From: Deltaproteobacteria bacterium
GTDB lineage: Bacteria > Myxococcota > Kuafuiibacteriia > Kuafuiibacteriales > Kuafuiibacteriaceae
Direction: 5' to 3'
Length of the DNA: 54,168 nucleotides
Assembly: GCA_011526105.1 (NCBI GenBank)
Contig: WYAZ01000145.1
Span: 1-54,168 of the forward strand
Positions 38,314-47,176 of this stretch are shown here, piece after piece (position 1 is the stretch's first letter; each line of letters starts with the position of its first letter). The position numbers were made by a program, and so were the translations under genes. Under the pieces are notes generated by a model. It saw only the letters and a list, made by a program, of their open reading frames with translations. It did no database searches and was not told where the DNA came from.

Positions 38314-41062
38314 GGCGGGGCTCTCGAGCTTGTGGGCCTTCCGAGCGCTTTGAGCCTCGAGGGATGAGCACGGGCTGCTGAGCCGCGATTCGACGGGCGT
38401 CCTCGCGCAATGCCGGCACATCCAGAAGGAGGGCGTGATGCACCGCGAGCGCGGCCTCCGGCTCTCGCGGATCCGCCATGAGCACACGAAGCGCATCCTC
38501 GGCCCCACGCGGGATGACGCCGAGATGCTCGCGCACCCGATCGATTCGAGCCGGCCCATCGAGGTCGTCCGCGAGAACTCGAAGCAGCTCTCGGCTAGCT
38601 GCTCCCGCTTCGGTCTTGGAGCTCTGAATCAGGCCGTCGAGGAACTCCGCCGCCTGCGCCCGCGCGCGCGCGTCGCTCGACTCCAACGCGGCCAGGACTG
38701 GGCGGAAGTCCTCGCCGCGGTGGAGCGTGCCGAGCACGAGCAGCGCGCGTTCGAGCGCCTGTCGGCGTTTGTCGTTCAGAAGCTCGAGGATGAGCGCGCC
38801 GCTGTCTCTCGTCTCTGTCGCCGCGCTCTCCTGCGCCGCCGACAGAGCGTTGGCTAAGGCCAGGATCTCGAAGTACTGGACGAGATTACGGCGGAGCTCC
38901 GACTCCATCCGGTGAGCGTCGATCTCGACCGGCGCCTCGGCCGTCAAGCGCTGCAGTGACCGGAGGAGCTTGTCGGCCACCCGCTGGTCGGTCTCGGTCC
39001 CGAGCCTCACACTCAGGAAGTCCGCCGTGCGTTGATTCTGGAACCAGCCCAGGCTGCGCGGGATATGCAGACGCACCCGCGGGTCCGTGGTCTCCGCGTC
39101 GAACGCGACCTCGAGGGCGGCCTGCGCGGATTCCCCGTGGGCTTCGATGGCGCTCCGCACCGCGGCGCGACCCGCGCGCACGGCGAGGTGGTCGATGAGA
39201 ATGGGGATGAAACCCGGGTCCGGCATGCGGCGCATGGCGTTGGCCGCACGTTCGAACTCGCGCGGGTTGTCGGTGAGGCTGAGCTTCCGCAAGACCTCCG
39301 TCCATCGCCCGTGCGCGCCGTCTGCGATCGCTTCGAGCAACGCCATGCGCGCCTCGACGCCGGCCTCTCCCTCCATGCGAAGGAGCTCGGCCACATGAGC
39401 ATCTTCGAGCGGCTCGGCGGCGCCCGACTCGTTCGCCAAGCGCCAGTAGGCCGCATACGCACGAACGACCGGGCTGATGTCAAACAGGCGCGCCTCGAGT
39501 GCCTCGTTCCAGTGGCCGGCGCGGGCCAAGGCACGGACCGCCGCGGCACGGACCACCGGGGACTCGTGCGAGAGCAACCGCTCGGTGAGCGAGATCCAGT
39601 CCTGGCGACCGTCGACGGTGATGACCTCGAGCGCCCGCAGGAGCACGGCTTCGGAGTCGTGATACAAGATGAGGCCAGGGATGAGCCGCTGCCGCCCCTT
39701 GTTCTCCAGAAGCTCGATGGCGGCCAAGACGCGGCCGGGATCTCGGCTCGAGAGCGCTTCGACGACGACCTCGACGGACCGTAGGTCGAGCTCGACGTCC
39801 ATCCCGGCCAACGACTTCGATCCCAGTGCGGTGCGAAAGAGATCGAGATAGGGCTTGCGCATCGAGAGCCCCAGCCCGATGGCGATCGCCGCGATGCCGG
39901 TCACGAAGCCCGCGTAGAGCCGCGGGTCCTCGTAGCCGAGGTAGCTGACGACGAGAATGAAGCCGGCGGTGGCGGCCTGCGTCAGCCTCACGAACACCGA
40001 GTCGACGACGGACTTCGCGATCTCGCGAGTCTCCGAACCCACCGGCATCCAGAGGAGCTCCGTCGACACGCGGTGCAGCGAGTGTCGCAGCGAGCCGTCC
40101 ACGCCCTTGGTGAACATGACCGCGAGGAACGCTCCGCCGAGCACTACTGCCCCCGCGGCGCCGGTGGCGACGAGCAGTGGCAGAACCAGGATGGCACTCA
40201 CCACCCCGAGCCGACGAACCAGGTAGCCAGAGAGCAACACTTGCACGATCAAGGACAGCGTGTTGAGCACGGCATAGTAGGTGGCGAAGAAGGTTCCCAA
40301 ATCCGCCTTCGGGATGAGCGCCGCGGCCGACCACTTGAAGAGGTAGTCGGTCAGGAGCACCGCGGCGGTGACCGCGATGACAAAACCGGCCAGCCGCCGG
40401 ACATACGGTTCCCCGCGGAAGGTCTCCCAGCGGAAGTAGGACTCACGCGGGCTGCCCTCGGCACGCCTTCTCTGCACGTCCTCGAGCCGAACCGTCGAAA
40501 GCACGGTGGCCGCCAGCAGGAACAGCACCGAGGCCCCGAGCAGGAGTGCGCGGACGGGGACATGCGCCAGAATCATTGCCGCGCCGGATGCGGCGGCGAC
40601 TGCCCCGAGGACCCCGCCCGCCGCGAGGGGCCCAAACAGGCGTTTGCCTTGACCCACCGTGAAGAGGCTGCCCGTCATGAGCCAGAACTGAAGGGTCAGG
40701 AGGGTCCCCTCCAGACCGGTGAACACGTAGAGCAGGTAGACGGAGCGCGTATCCGACGGCGACAGGTAGAGGACAGTGGAGCCGTAGGCCACCGCCATGA
40801 GCGTGAAGATGAAGGCGTTTCGTCGACCGAAGCGAAACACGAAGCGCTGTGTGATCCGCACGAACAAGAAGGAGAGGACCGCCATCATGGCGTAGACGAC
40901 GGCGAGCCGGTGGGCGGGGAGCTTCTCGAGAAACAGGGCGTCTCGCGCCGTCTCGAGCAGAGTGTGGGCCCCAATGACCAGGAAGAGCACCGCGGCCGAC
41001 TTCGCCACCGGCCATCGCTCGCCGGGACGCAAGTCCACGAAGCGCTGCAGCCACGCCCACAT
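38303..41062 (-). CDS. ATP/ADP translocase-like (NTT) transporter with HEAT-repeat tail
   Basis: The 919-residue protein has ~12 hydrophobic spans in the first ~410 residues, in the pattern of bacterial nucleotide transporter (TlcC/NTT) MFS-like proteins (AHTLLETARDALFLEKLPAH near the start, and the loop RLFGPLAAGGVLGAV). The C-terminal ~480 residues are a run of HEAT-like helical repeats (ESPVVRAAAVRALARAGHWN). Such combined NTT-HEAT proteins occur in free-living bacteria; the transported nucleotide is unknown. It overlaps the cyclic-nucleotide-binding gene downstream, so the two may form one sensory transporter. Confidence 0.82.
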   Translation of the reverse strand: MWAWLQRFVDLRPGERWPVAKSAAVLFLVIGAHTLLETARDALFLEKLPAHRLAVVYAMMAVLSFLFVRITQRFVFRFGRRNAFIFTLMAVAYGSTVLYLSPSDTRSVYLLYVFTGLEGTLLTLQFWLMTGSLFTVGQGKRLFGPLAAGGVLGAVAAASGAAMILAHVPVRALLLGASVLFLLAATVLSTVRLEDVQRRRAEGSPRESYFRWETFRGEPYVRRLAGFVIAVTAAVLLTDYLFKWSAAALIPKADLGTFFATYYAVLNTLSLIVQVLLSGYLVRRLGVVSAILVLPLLVATGAAGAVVLGGAFLAVMFTKGVDGSLRHSLHRVSTELLWMPVGSETREIAKSVVDSVFVRLTQAATAGFILVVSYLGYEDPRLYAGFVTGIAAIAIGLGLSMRKPYLDLFRTALGSKSLAGMDVELDLRSVEVVVEALSSRDPGRVLAAIELLENKGRQRLIPGLILYHDSEAVLLRALEVITVDGRQDWISLTERLLSHESPVVRAAAVRALARAGHWNEALEARLFDISPVVRAYAAYWRLANESGAAEPLEDAHVAELLRMEGEAGVEARMALLEAIADGAHGRWTEVLRKLSLTDNPREFERAANAMRRMPDPGFIPILIDHLAVRAGRAAVRSAIEAHGESAQAALEVAFDAETTDPRVRLHIPRSLGWFQNQRTADFLSVRLGTETDQRVADKLLRSLQRLTAEAPVEIDAHRMESELRRNLVQYFEILALANALSAAQESAATETRDSGALILELLNDKRRQALERALLVLGTLHRGEDFRPVLAALESSDARARAQAAEFLDGLIQSSKTEAGAASRELLRVLADDLDGPARIDRVREHLGVIPRGAEDALRVLMADPREPEAALAVHHALLLDVPALREDARRIAAQQPVLIPRGSKRSEGPQAREPRHVR

Positions 41063-41131
41063 CGGGACGAATCCTAGCGGATCCCGAGGCGCGAGGTTGC
41101 GGATTCATGAGCAGGCTCCTAAGCTCTCGGC

Positions 41132-41503
41132 ATGGGAACGGGAAGCACGGTTCACGAGGGAAACCTCGACCAAAGCGCCCAGAACGGCCGGATTCGGATG
41201 AGCATCGCGATGCTCTTCGTCTCGCTGGCCGGCGCTCTGATCCTCAGCGCGGGCGGATTCCCCGTTTGGACCCGAGGCTTTCTGTTCGTTCCCCTCTTCA
41301 TGGTCGCCTTCGGTGCCCTCCAAGGCCTGCACCAGGTGTGCCCCAGCCACGCCGCCAAAGGCACCCGAGAGGTCGGCGGCCAAGCACGTAAGGTCGCCGA
41401 CCCTGAGGAAGTCCAGCGCATCCGCTCCGAGGCCCGAACCATGATGATCGAGTCCGTCGCAGGTGCCGCCGTTGCCACCGCCCTGCTCTTCCTCCTCCCC
41501 TGA
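41132..41503 (+). CDS. Small membrane protein
   Basis: The 123-residue product has an N-terminal hydrophilic stretch, two adjacent spans near residues 22-70, and one span at the C-terminus (SVAGAAVATALLFLLP). No family recognised. It is 22 bases upstream of a translocase-like gene on the same strand and divergent from the NTT-HEAT gene, so co-expression with the transporter is likely. An alternative start is the ATG at 41198. Confidence 0.6.
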   Translation: MGTGSTVHEGNLDQSAQNGRIRMSIAMLFVSLAGALILSAGGFPVWTRGFLFVPLFMVAFGALQGLHQVCPSHAAKGTREVGGQARKVADPEEVQRIRSEARTMMIESVAGAAVATALLFLLP

Positions 41504-41524
41504 ACTGACCCGTCCCTCCTACTC

Positions 41525-42865
41525 GTGAGCAGTCCACTCCCCACGGATGCGGCCGGCCGCGAGCCACGCTCCGCGCTCGAGCGCGTGCTCAGCCTGGTCA
41601 GCGACGTTCGCGCGAAAGAGGGCACGACCGCGACCCTCCTCACGCTCAACGTCTTCGCGCTGCTCACCGCGTACTACCTCATCAAGCCGGTGCGCGACGC
41701 GCTCATCGTCTCCATGCCTTCGGGCCCCGAATACAAGTCGTACATGGGGGCGGTCATCGCGGTCCTGCTCGTACCCGCGGTGGCGCTCTACTCGAGAGTC
41801 GCCGATCGCATCCCGAAACATCGCCTCGTCATCGGGGTCACCACGTTCTTCGCCTCGAACCTCGTTCTCTTCTTCGCGGTGAGCCAAGTGGAGGTCATCG
41901 AAAGGCAGCTCGGCCTCGTCTTCTACGCCTGGGTGGGGGTGTTCAACATGATGGCGGTCGCCCAGTTCTGGGCCTTCGCCAACGACGTCTACGACGAGGA
42001 GCGAGGACGCCGATTGTTCCCGGTGGTCGGAGTGGGCGCGTCCCTGGGCGCAGTGACCGGGGCCGCGCTCGCGTCGGACCTCAACGACCGCTTTGGATCG
42101 CCGTATCCGCTCCTTCTTTTGAGCGCCTTCGTGCTTCTGGCCTGCGCTTTCCTCACGCTCCTCGTCTACCGGCGCGAGCGTGAACGTATGCAAGCGCGTC
42201 CACTTCCGGAGGTGAGCCAGAAGGACGAGCGATCGGGCGCCTTTGCGCTGGTCCTGAAGCACCGATACCTCCTCCTGATCGGTCTGTTCTCGCTGATCTT
42301 CACCCTCGTGAACTCGAACGGCGAGTACCTGATGGGTCGCCTCGCGCGGGATGCCTTCGCCCGCGAGACCAGCTCGGACGCCGAGCTCAAACAGGCGCTC
42401 GGGGGCTTCTATTCGAGCTTCTACTTCTACGTGAACCTGGGGGGCGTGCTGCTGCAGACCTTCGCGGTCTCGCGCCTCGTGAAGTACTTGGGCTTTGGGC
42501 CTTCGTTCTACATCTTCCCGGTGGTGGCCCTGGCGGACGCGCTGGCCATTATGTTCTTGCCGGTGTTCTCGGTCGCCCGGTGGGGCAAGACCGCGGAGAA
42601 CGCCGTCGACTACTCGCTCAACAACACCCTGCGAAACATGCTCTGGCTGCCCACCAGCGAGGCGATGAAGTACAAGGCGAAGCAGGCGGTCGACACCTTC
42701 TTCGTGCGCCTCGGAGACGTCACTTCGGGCGGACTCGTGTGGGTGGGCTCCAACCTGGTGCCGCTGGGCGCCACCGCCTTCGCAGGGGTGAACGCCGGCC
42801 TCGTATCGGTCTGGTTGGTGCTGGCGGTGCTCATCGTGCGTGAGCGGAAACGATTGCTCGGCTGA
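41525..42865 (+). CDS. ATP/ADP translocase-like (NTT) transporter
   Basis: The 446-residue protein is polytopic with about 12 spans and the family start LTAYYLIKPVRDALIVSMPS. A loop RRLFPVVGVGASLGAVTGAA parallels that of the larger NTT-HEAT protein. It lacks any soluble tail. It probably exchanges nucleotides or a related phosphorylated solute across the inner membrane; the substrate is not determined. GTG start at 41525. Two transporters of this family in one locus is unusual. Confidence 0.82.
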   Translation: MSSPLPTDAAGREPRSALERVLSLVSDVRAKEGTTATLLTLNVFALLTAYYLIKPVRDALIVSMPSGPEYKSYMGAVIAVLLVPAVALYSRVADRIPKHRLVIGVTTFFASNLVLFFAVSQVEVIERQLGLVFYAWVGVFNMMAVAQFWAFANDVYDEERGRRLFPVVGVGASLGAVTGAALASDLNDRFGSPYPLLLLSAFVLLACAFLTLLVYRRERERMQARPLPEVSQKDERSGAFALVLKHRYLLLIGLFSLIFTLVNSNGEYLMGRLARDAFARETSSDAELKQALGGFYSSFYFYVNLGGVLLQTFAVSRLVKYLGFGPSFYIFPVVALADALAIMFLPVFSVARWGKTAENAVDYSLNNTLRNMLWLPTSEAMKYKAKQAVDTFFVRLGDVTSGGLVWVGSNLVPLGATAFAGVNAGLVSVWLVLAVLIVRERKRLLG

Positions 42866-42887
42866 AGCGCGAGGCCCAGGGCTTCAG
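42862..42887. terminator. Candidate bidirectional terminator hairpin
   Basis: CTGAAGC (42862-42868) and GCTTCAG (42881-42887) form a perfect 7-bp stem with a 12-base loop. The stop codons of the two converging genes lie in the arms. There is no T-run. Confidence 0.4.
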
Positions 42888-44653
42888 TACAGGTCCGGCA
42901 GGACCGTGTGAGGCGGACGATCGATGCCCACCAGCCGGAAACCTCGATCCGGCCCCAGGTCGTAGAAGTGCAGCTCGACATGTGAAGTGGGCGTCACCTT
43001 CGCCTCCTGGTGAACGAAGATGTCGAGTACTCCGTAGCGCAAGGGGTCGTCGTCGGGTGCGCCGGGCTTCGCCAGCTCCGATGGTCGGCGATAGCCGAGC
43101 GGCAATAGGATGCAGCTTCGGTGAGGATGCTCGGGATCGGGCGTAAACTGGAGCCATCCGAGCTCCTGATCGAGCCGTGCGCCCGCGCGAAAGCGCATCT
43201 TGTAGAACACCGTGTCCAGACTCGTGACCCCATGCAGAAGCGCCAGGTCCTCGAAACAGACGGACTGCGCCCGCGGATCGGCGGTGTGGCCGCGACGGAC
43301 GACTCTGAAGTTCGAGAGCGAGTTCTCGCTGCGCAGATACGCCTCGAGGATCTTTTGGCGACGCGCGAGCAGCACCTCCACCATGAAGGCCTCGTGCCTT
43401 GGATCCGTAAACTCCGCCGTCTTCACCACCGCGCGGATGCGCGCTTCGTCGATGTTCGAGAGGATACGCGCCGCCCACAGCGCATCTCGGTCCGTGAGCC
43501 GCTCGAAAGCGGGATTGGGATAGCCGCCCTTCCACGCTCGAGGTTCGAAGTTCTCCGCGTCGAAGTAGCCGAAGATCTCGAACTGGTTGAGCGTGACCTC
43601 GTTCCAGGGTCGCGGCCAGAAGCCGAGGGTCAAGAGATCGCCCAGCACGTGACCCCAGTCGAGGTAATAGGAGTGCCCGAGCCGCCGGCTGATGCCGTCG
43701 AGCGGCCAGCGCCCGCCCAGCGAGTCCCCCCAGTCGAGGTAGTAGTGCCGGATGTACTCGCGCTCGCCGTCCTTCACCCAGACGTCCATGGTGTTCTGCT
43801 CGCGTGAGTCGAAGTGATTGATCCACGCGCCAAACACGCGGGCGGCGCGCAGTTCACGACGATCCTCGTGCGGGATGGCGTCGTTGGGATCGTCGGAGCG
43901 AAGACCCTCGTAGCGAAAGGGCCCGATGGGCCGCCCCGGCACGAAGCGGCTGGCCGAGGCGCGCAGAAGACCATCCTTGCGGCGAAGCGCCATCGCGAGC
44001 ACACGGTCCACGTCCTCTCGGCGAATGGGCTGGTCTTCTCCAAACGCATCCTCGGCGGTGGCGCCCTCGGCGATGGTGATGTGTTTGGGATCGAAGTGGA
44101 CGATCTCGTTGCAGGGTGTGTGGTAGCCGGCGGCCCAATAGAGCTTCGAACCGATGACGTCGGCGCTGGTGGCTCGCCCCGGCTGAAGCGGTCCGTCGAA
44201 CTTGAGGAGATAGCTGTGCCCGTCCCCCGCCTTGATGAAGAAACCGGGGTTCGCGCCGTTGGGCTTGGCGGCGGTGACCACCCAAGGACCGGTGTCCATG
44301 CTGAGCGTGGGCGTGTTGCCACAAGCTGCGCGGGCGACCTCTTCGGGGCTCAGTCGAAACAAGCCGATCCGGTTCTGAAACCACGCGGAGTTGACGACCT
44401 CGTCGAGCGCGTTGACGTTCACCGACTCGCCCGGGCGATGAAAGGCCCAGAAGTCAGCGATGGGTCGGAAGAACATCTGATCCGCACCGTCCGCGAGCAG
44501 GCCCGAGTAGTACTGGGCCGGCTCCTTGGGCACGTGCTGACGATCGGTGTCTTCCCAGAGCGGATCGGCGAGCGCGAAGCGTCGCAGATCAGCCACGCAT
44601 CCAGAGAGGAGCACCGAACCCACGAGCAGGGCCAGGGTCGGAACGCGCGACAT
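42884..44653 (-). CDS. Lipoprotein with kinase-like motifs
   Basis: The 589-residue product (ATG at 44653) has a signal peptide and lipobox (LLVGSVLLSGC). About 100 residues in comes FFIKAGDGHSYLLKFDGPLQ, a glycine-containing strand pair with a Lys followed later by DVIGSKL. Near residue 255-300 it has AWINHFDSREQNTMDVWV and then YYLDWGDSLGG. This HxDxxxxN plus DxG order is what a protein- or lipid-kinase fold shows in its catalytic and metal-binding loops. I recognise the family only as an uncharacterised bacterial group; kinase activity is inference. Its start overlaps the upstream barrel gene's stop by one base. Confidence 0.7.
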   Translation of the reverse strand: MSRVPTLALLVGSVLLSGCVADLRRFALADPLWEDTDRQHVPKEPAQYYSGLLADGADQMFFRPIADFWAFHRPGESVNVNALDEVVNSAWFQNRIGLFRLSPEEVARAACGNTPTLSMDTGPWVVTAAKPNGANPGFFIKAGDGHSYLLKFDGPLQPGRATSADVIGSKLYWAAGYHTPCNEIVHFDPKHITIAEGATAEDAFGEDQPIRREDVDRVLAMALRRKDGLLRASASRFVPGRPIGPFRYEGLRSDDPNDAIPHEDRRELRAARVFGAWINHFDSREQNTMDVWVKDGEREYIRHYYLDWGDSLGGRWPLDGISRRLGHSYYLDWGHVLGDLLTLGFWPRPWNEVTLNQFEIFGYFDAENFEPRAWKGGYPNPAFERLTDRDALWAARILSNIDEARIRAVVKTAEFTDPRHEAFMVEVLLARRQKILEAYLRSENSLSNFRVVRRGHTADPRAQSVCFEDLALLHGVTSLDTVFYKMRFRAGARLDQELGWLQFTPDPEHPHRSCILLPLGYRRPSELAKPGAPDDDPLRYGVLDIFVHQEAKVTPTSHVELHFYDLGPDRGFRLVGIDRPPHTVLPDLY

Positions 44654-46119
44654 CAGAAGCCCCTCGACAGGTTGAGGGTGAATCGAGTGAGGGCGGGGCG
44701 CAGGTCCGATTGATCGAGGCGATCGGTGCCAAAACCCACGATGAGGCTCAAGATCACCTCTCGCGACCAGTTGCTCCTCAAACCGGCGCCCCAACCGAGG
44801 TAGCTGCGGTCGAACCTAAACCCTTCGAAGCGTCCCGGATGCGCATTGCCGAGCTCGGCGAAGACCTCCGCGTCGAGCAGGATCCAGACCGGCCAACGAT
44901 ACGAGACCGCGAGCGACCAAGCGCTGTCGCCCACGAATCGCCCAGGCAAGAACGACCGCATCTGCTCGGCGCCACCCATCTGGATGAGCTCGGTCACCGG
45001 CAGGGGCCCTCCGCCGAGTCGCTCGAGCATCGCGGCGTGGAGCGCCACCGAGAGGATGTGGTGAATGGAGGAGATGTCCCAGAACGCGGAGAGCTCGCCG
45101 GAGAAGCGCAGCGCCCTCCTCGAGGTCTCGGTCGGATCGAAACCCATCGAGCTGGCCAGTTCGGCGCGCACGCCCGAGCCTGGACTGAACTCGACGTCGG
45201 GATCGCGGCTATCGAGCTCGAGAAACGCGCGAGCGAAGAGCCACTGATAGGCTTGAAACTCCACGAAGCTGTTGGTCGCCAGGGCCAGATCGACCGCGGG
45301 GCCATCGGCTTCATCGAGGAAGGTGCTGTGGCCATACCCGAGCGCGAAGCCGGCTCGACTCAGACCCTCGAGCCAAGCGCGGAGCTGCACGCGTACGCGA
45401 GCGTGCCGGGCTTGATAGAAGGCCTCATCGCCTTTGAAGGTCTCATGGCCAAAGCCGTAGTAAGGATAGTCGGGCCTCAGCACGAACTCCGGGATGATGC
45501 TCAGCATACCGCTGTCCCCACGAAGCGGCCGCATGCTCAAGTCGGCGTTGAAGGTGAGCCACCTTGGCCCCCAGAAGCTCCCGTTCAAAGCGAAGGTGGT
45601 TCGTTCGGTGACGAAGTCGCTCCAGAGCAGCGAGAGGCCCACGCTCGGACGAAGGCCGAAGTCGGCCAAGAAACGCGGAAAGAGGGTGAGGTCGCCATCG
45701 AGAAAGGTGAGCGCGTCCACGAAGCGATCGATGAGTTGACTTTCCTCGATGCCGGTCACGGCGAAGATGAGCGGGCGACGAAGCACGAACTCGGTCACGA
45801 GCCACACGGGGGAGAAGAGCACCCTCGGCACCCAGATGAGCGCGTCGGTGGCCTCGGTGGCGGGAGGCCGTCGTCCCTCGTAGAGCGGAAGCCTGCGTTC
45901 TTCGCCCGGCTCGCTCGAGAACACGGAGGGCGCGACGCTGCTGGTCGGCAGCGGCGGGGTCCCGGTGTGATCGAGCCCCACGAGGACATCGTCGAGACGG
46001 TCGCTCGCCACGGAGGAGCTCGCCACCGACGAACTCGAGGTCTGAGCCGAGGCTGGCGGCGTGGTCGTGAGCCCGAAGAGGACGGCGAAGCTGAGACTGG
46101 GAGCGAAAGCGAAGCGCAT
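44653..46119 (-). CDS. Outer-membrane beta-barrel protein (surface-antigen/Omp85-like)
   Basis: The 488-residue protein has a signal peptide (SFAVLFGLTTTPPASAQ) at the start chosen (46119), a Ser/Val-rich linker, then ~380 residues of alternating hydrophobic beta-strands ending in a terminal RFTLNLSRGF strand with C-terminal Phe, the mark of outer-membrane barrels. The organisation resembles the barrel of BamA/TamA 'surface antigen' proteins without POTRA domains. It shares an operon with two lipoproteins, one overlapping it by a base, and may pass or anchor them. Confidence 0.7.
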   Translation of the reverse strand: MRFAFAPSLSFAVLFGLTTTPPASAQTSSSSVASSSVASDRLDDVLVGLDHTGTPPLPTSSVAPSVFSSEPGEERRLPLYEGRRPPATEATDALIWVPRVLFSPVWLVTEFVLRRPLIFAVTGIEESQLIDRFVDALTFLDGDLTLFPRFLADFGLRPSVGLSLLWSDFVTERTTFALNGSFWGPRWLTFNADLSMRPLRGDSGMLSIIPEFVLRPDYPYYGFGHETFKGDEAFYQARHARVRVQLRAWLEGLSRAGFALGYGHSTFLDEADGPAVDLALATNSFVEFQAYQWLFARAFLELDSRDPDVEFSPGSGVRAELASSMGFDPTETSRRALRFSGELSAFWDISSIHHILSVALHAAMLERLGGGPLPVTELIQMGGAEQMRSFLPGRFVGDSAWSLAVSYRWPVWILLDAEVFAELGNAHPGRFEGFRFDRSYLGWGAGLRSNWSREVILSLIVGFGTDRLDQSDLRPALTRFTLNLSRGF

Positions 46120-46174
46120 CTGCAGGACCGCGTGGCACCCTACACGCGGGCGCTCGGAGGCGAAAGGCGCGAGT

Positions 46175-46933
46175 TCACGGCCGATCGCGGTCTCGGATCT
46201 CCTCCTTCGGATGGATCGCGCTCGGTTCGAGCACACCAGCGGGGATGGGGACGGTGCGCCAAGCCTCGGTCATCTCGTCGAAGAGCGCCCGCTTACGAGC
46301 CTTCGAGGTTCGCGGGGCGCGGAGTTCTTCGTACAGCGGCCGTGTCTTCAGGTTCGCCGCGAGTGACTCTGGGGTTTGAAACTGCAGCTCCCACGGGAAG
46401 CCCCCCGCCGTCTCGAGATCGCAGTTGATGGCGGAGTAGTTGTCACCCGCCGGCCAGTAGTTCTTCACCTCGCGCACCCGATGTCCGGCGGCTTCGAGGG
46501 CCAGAAGAATGCGCCGCGCCTGGGCGACGTGATGGCCCGGAGGCTCATCGGGCGTGACCATCATGTAGCGGAGCGCGTCGCCCACCCAGAGCTCGGTCGG
46601 CGGCACACTCGGCCGCTCGAGATGGGAGAGACGCAGCTTTCGAACGAGAGAACTTCGTGTCTTGAGCCGGTGCTCGAGCTTGTGGAGCCAGCTCGAGGAG
46701 TCTGCCACGAGGGAGGAGAGCAGCGCGGTGGTGGCGGGCTCGGCTCGAGCGGCCTGAACGGAGATCTCGTCGGCCCGGGCCGCGAGTCCCGCTTCGAGCG
46801 CGGTGGTGGTGGAGGTACGGGTGCTGAGGCCCTCGATGTGCTCCCTCGGCGGGGGCGGCGAGGCACACGCCGCCCCAAAGAGGACGAGCGCGAGGCCGGT
46901 CGAAAGCGGGCGCAGAAGCCGCGACCCGGCCAC
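46175..46933 (-). CDS. Lipoprotein with RelA/SpoT-like motifs
   Basis: The 252-residue protein has a lipobox (VLFGAACAS) and a Ser/Ala/Thr-rich coiled linker. After it comes a ~100-residue region with NYWPAGDNYSAINCDLETAG, then FPWELQFQTPESLAA and RPLYEELRAP. The Y-x-S/G-I-N and E-L-Q-F-x-T motifs correspond to those of the RelA/SpoT synthetase fold (GYRAIH, EIQIRT), in the variant found in phage- and toxin-associated proteins. Placement outside the cytoplasm would be unusual for a nucleotide pyrophosphokinase. It sits 3 bases after the small membrane gene and 55 bases before the barrel gene. Confidence 0.65.
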   Translation of the reverse strand: MAGSRLLRPLSTGLALVLFGAACASPPPPREHIEGLSTRTSTTTALEAGLAARADEISVQAARAEPATTALLSSLVADSSSWLHKLEHRLKTRSSLVRKLRLSHLERPSVPPTELWVGDALRYMMVTPDEPPGHHVAQARRILLALEAAGHRVREVKNYWPAGDNYSAINCDLETAGGFPWELQFQTPESLAANLKTRPLYEELRAPRTSKARKRALFDEMTEAWRTVPIPAGVLEPSAIHPKEEIRDRDRP

Positions 46934-46936
46934 GGC

Positions 46937-47104
46937 TCAAGCCGTCCTGATCATGCGAGCGGCGAGCAGGCCCGCGAAGGCGCCAAAGCTCGTGGAGACC
47001 GCCGGGTCACAGAAGCCGCTGCAGCCCTGGGTCCAGGCGAGAACCCGCCCGAAGAGGAACATCGAGAGCGCGCCCGCCCCGACCATGAGCGCGTAAACCT
47101 TCAT
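46937..47104 (-). CDS. Small membrane protein, DUF6132-like
   Basis: The 55-residue protein has a first span (VYALMVGAGALSMFLFGRVL), then QGCSGFCDPAVSTSFGAFAG and a second short span. The GCxGxC motif and following Ser/Gly-rich helix match the small DUF6132-type proteins that often accompany rhodaneses and thioredoxins. A rhodanese and a thioredoxin gene lie a kilobase away on the other strand. It begins the minus-strand operon leading into the lipoprotein genes, 72 bases from the divergent sigma gene. Confidence 0.65.
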   Translation of the reverse strand: MKVYALMVGAGALSMFLFGRVLAWTQGCSGFCDPAVSTSFGAFAGLLAARMIRTA

Positions 47105-47176
47105 GGGCGGTGAGAGCCTCGATCGGGGGAAAAGGTTCGTACCGGCGCGCGCTCGGCTGGCGAAGCTCTGCATTCC

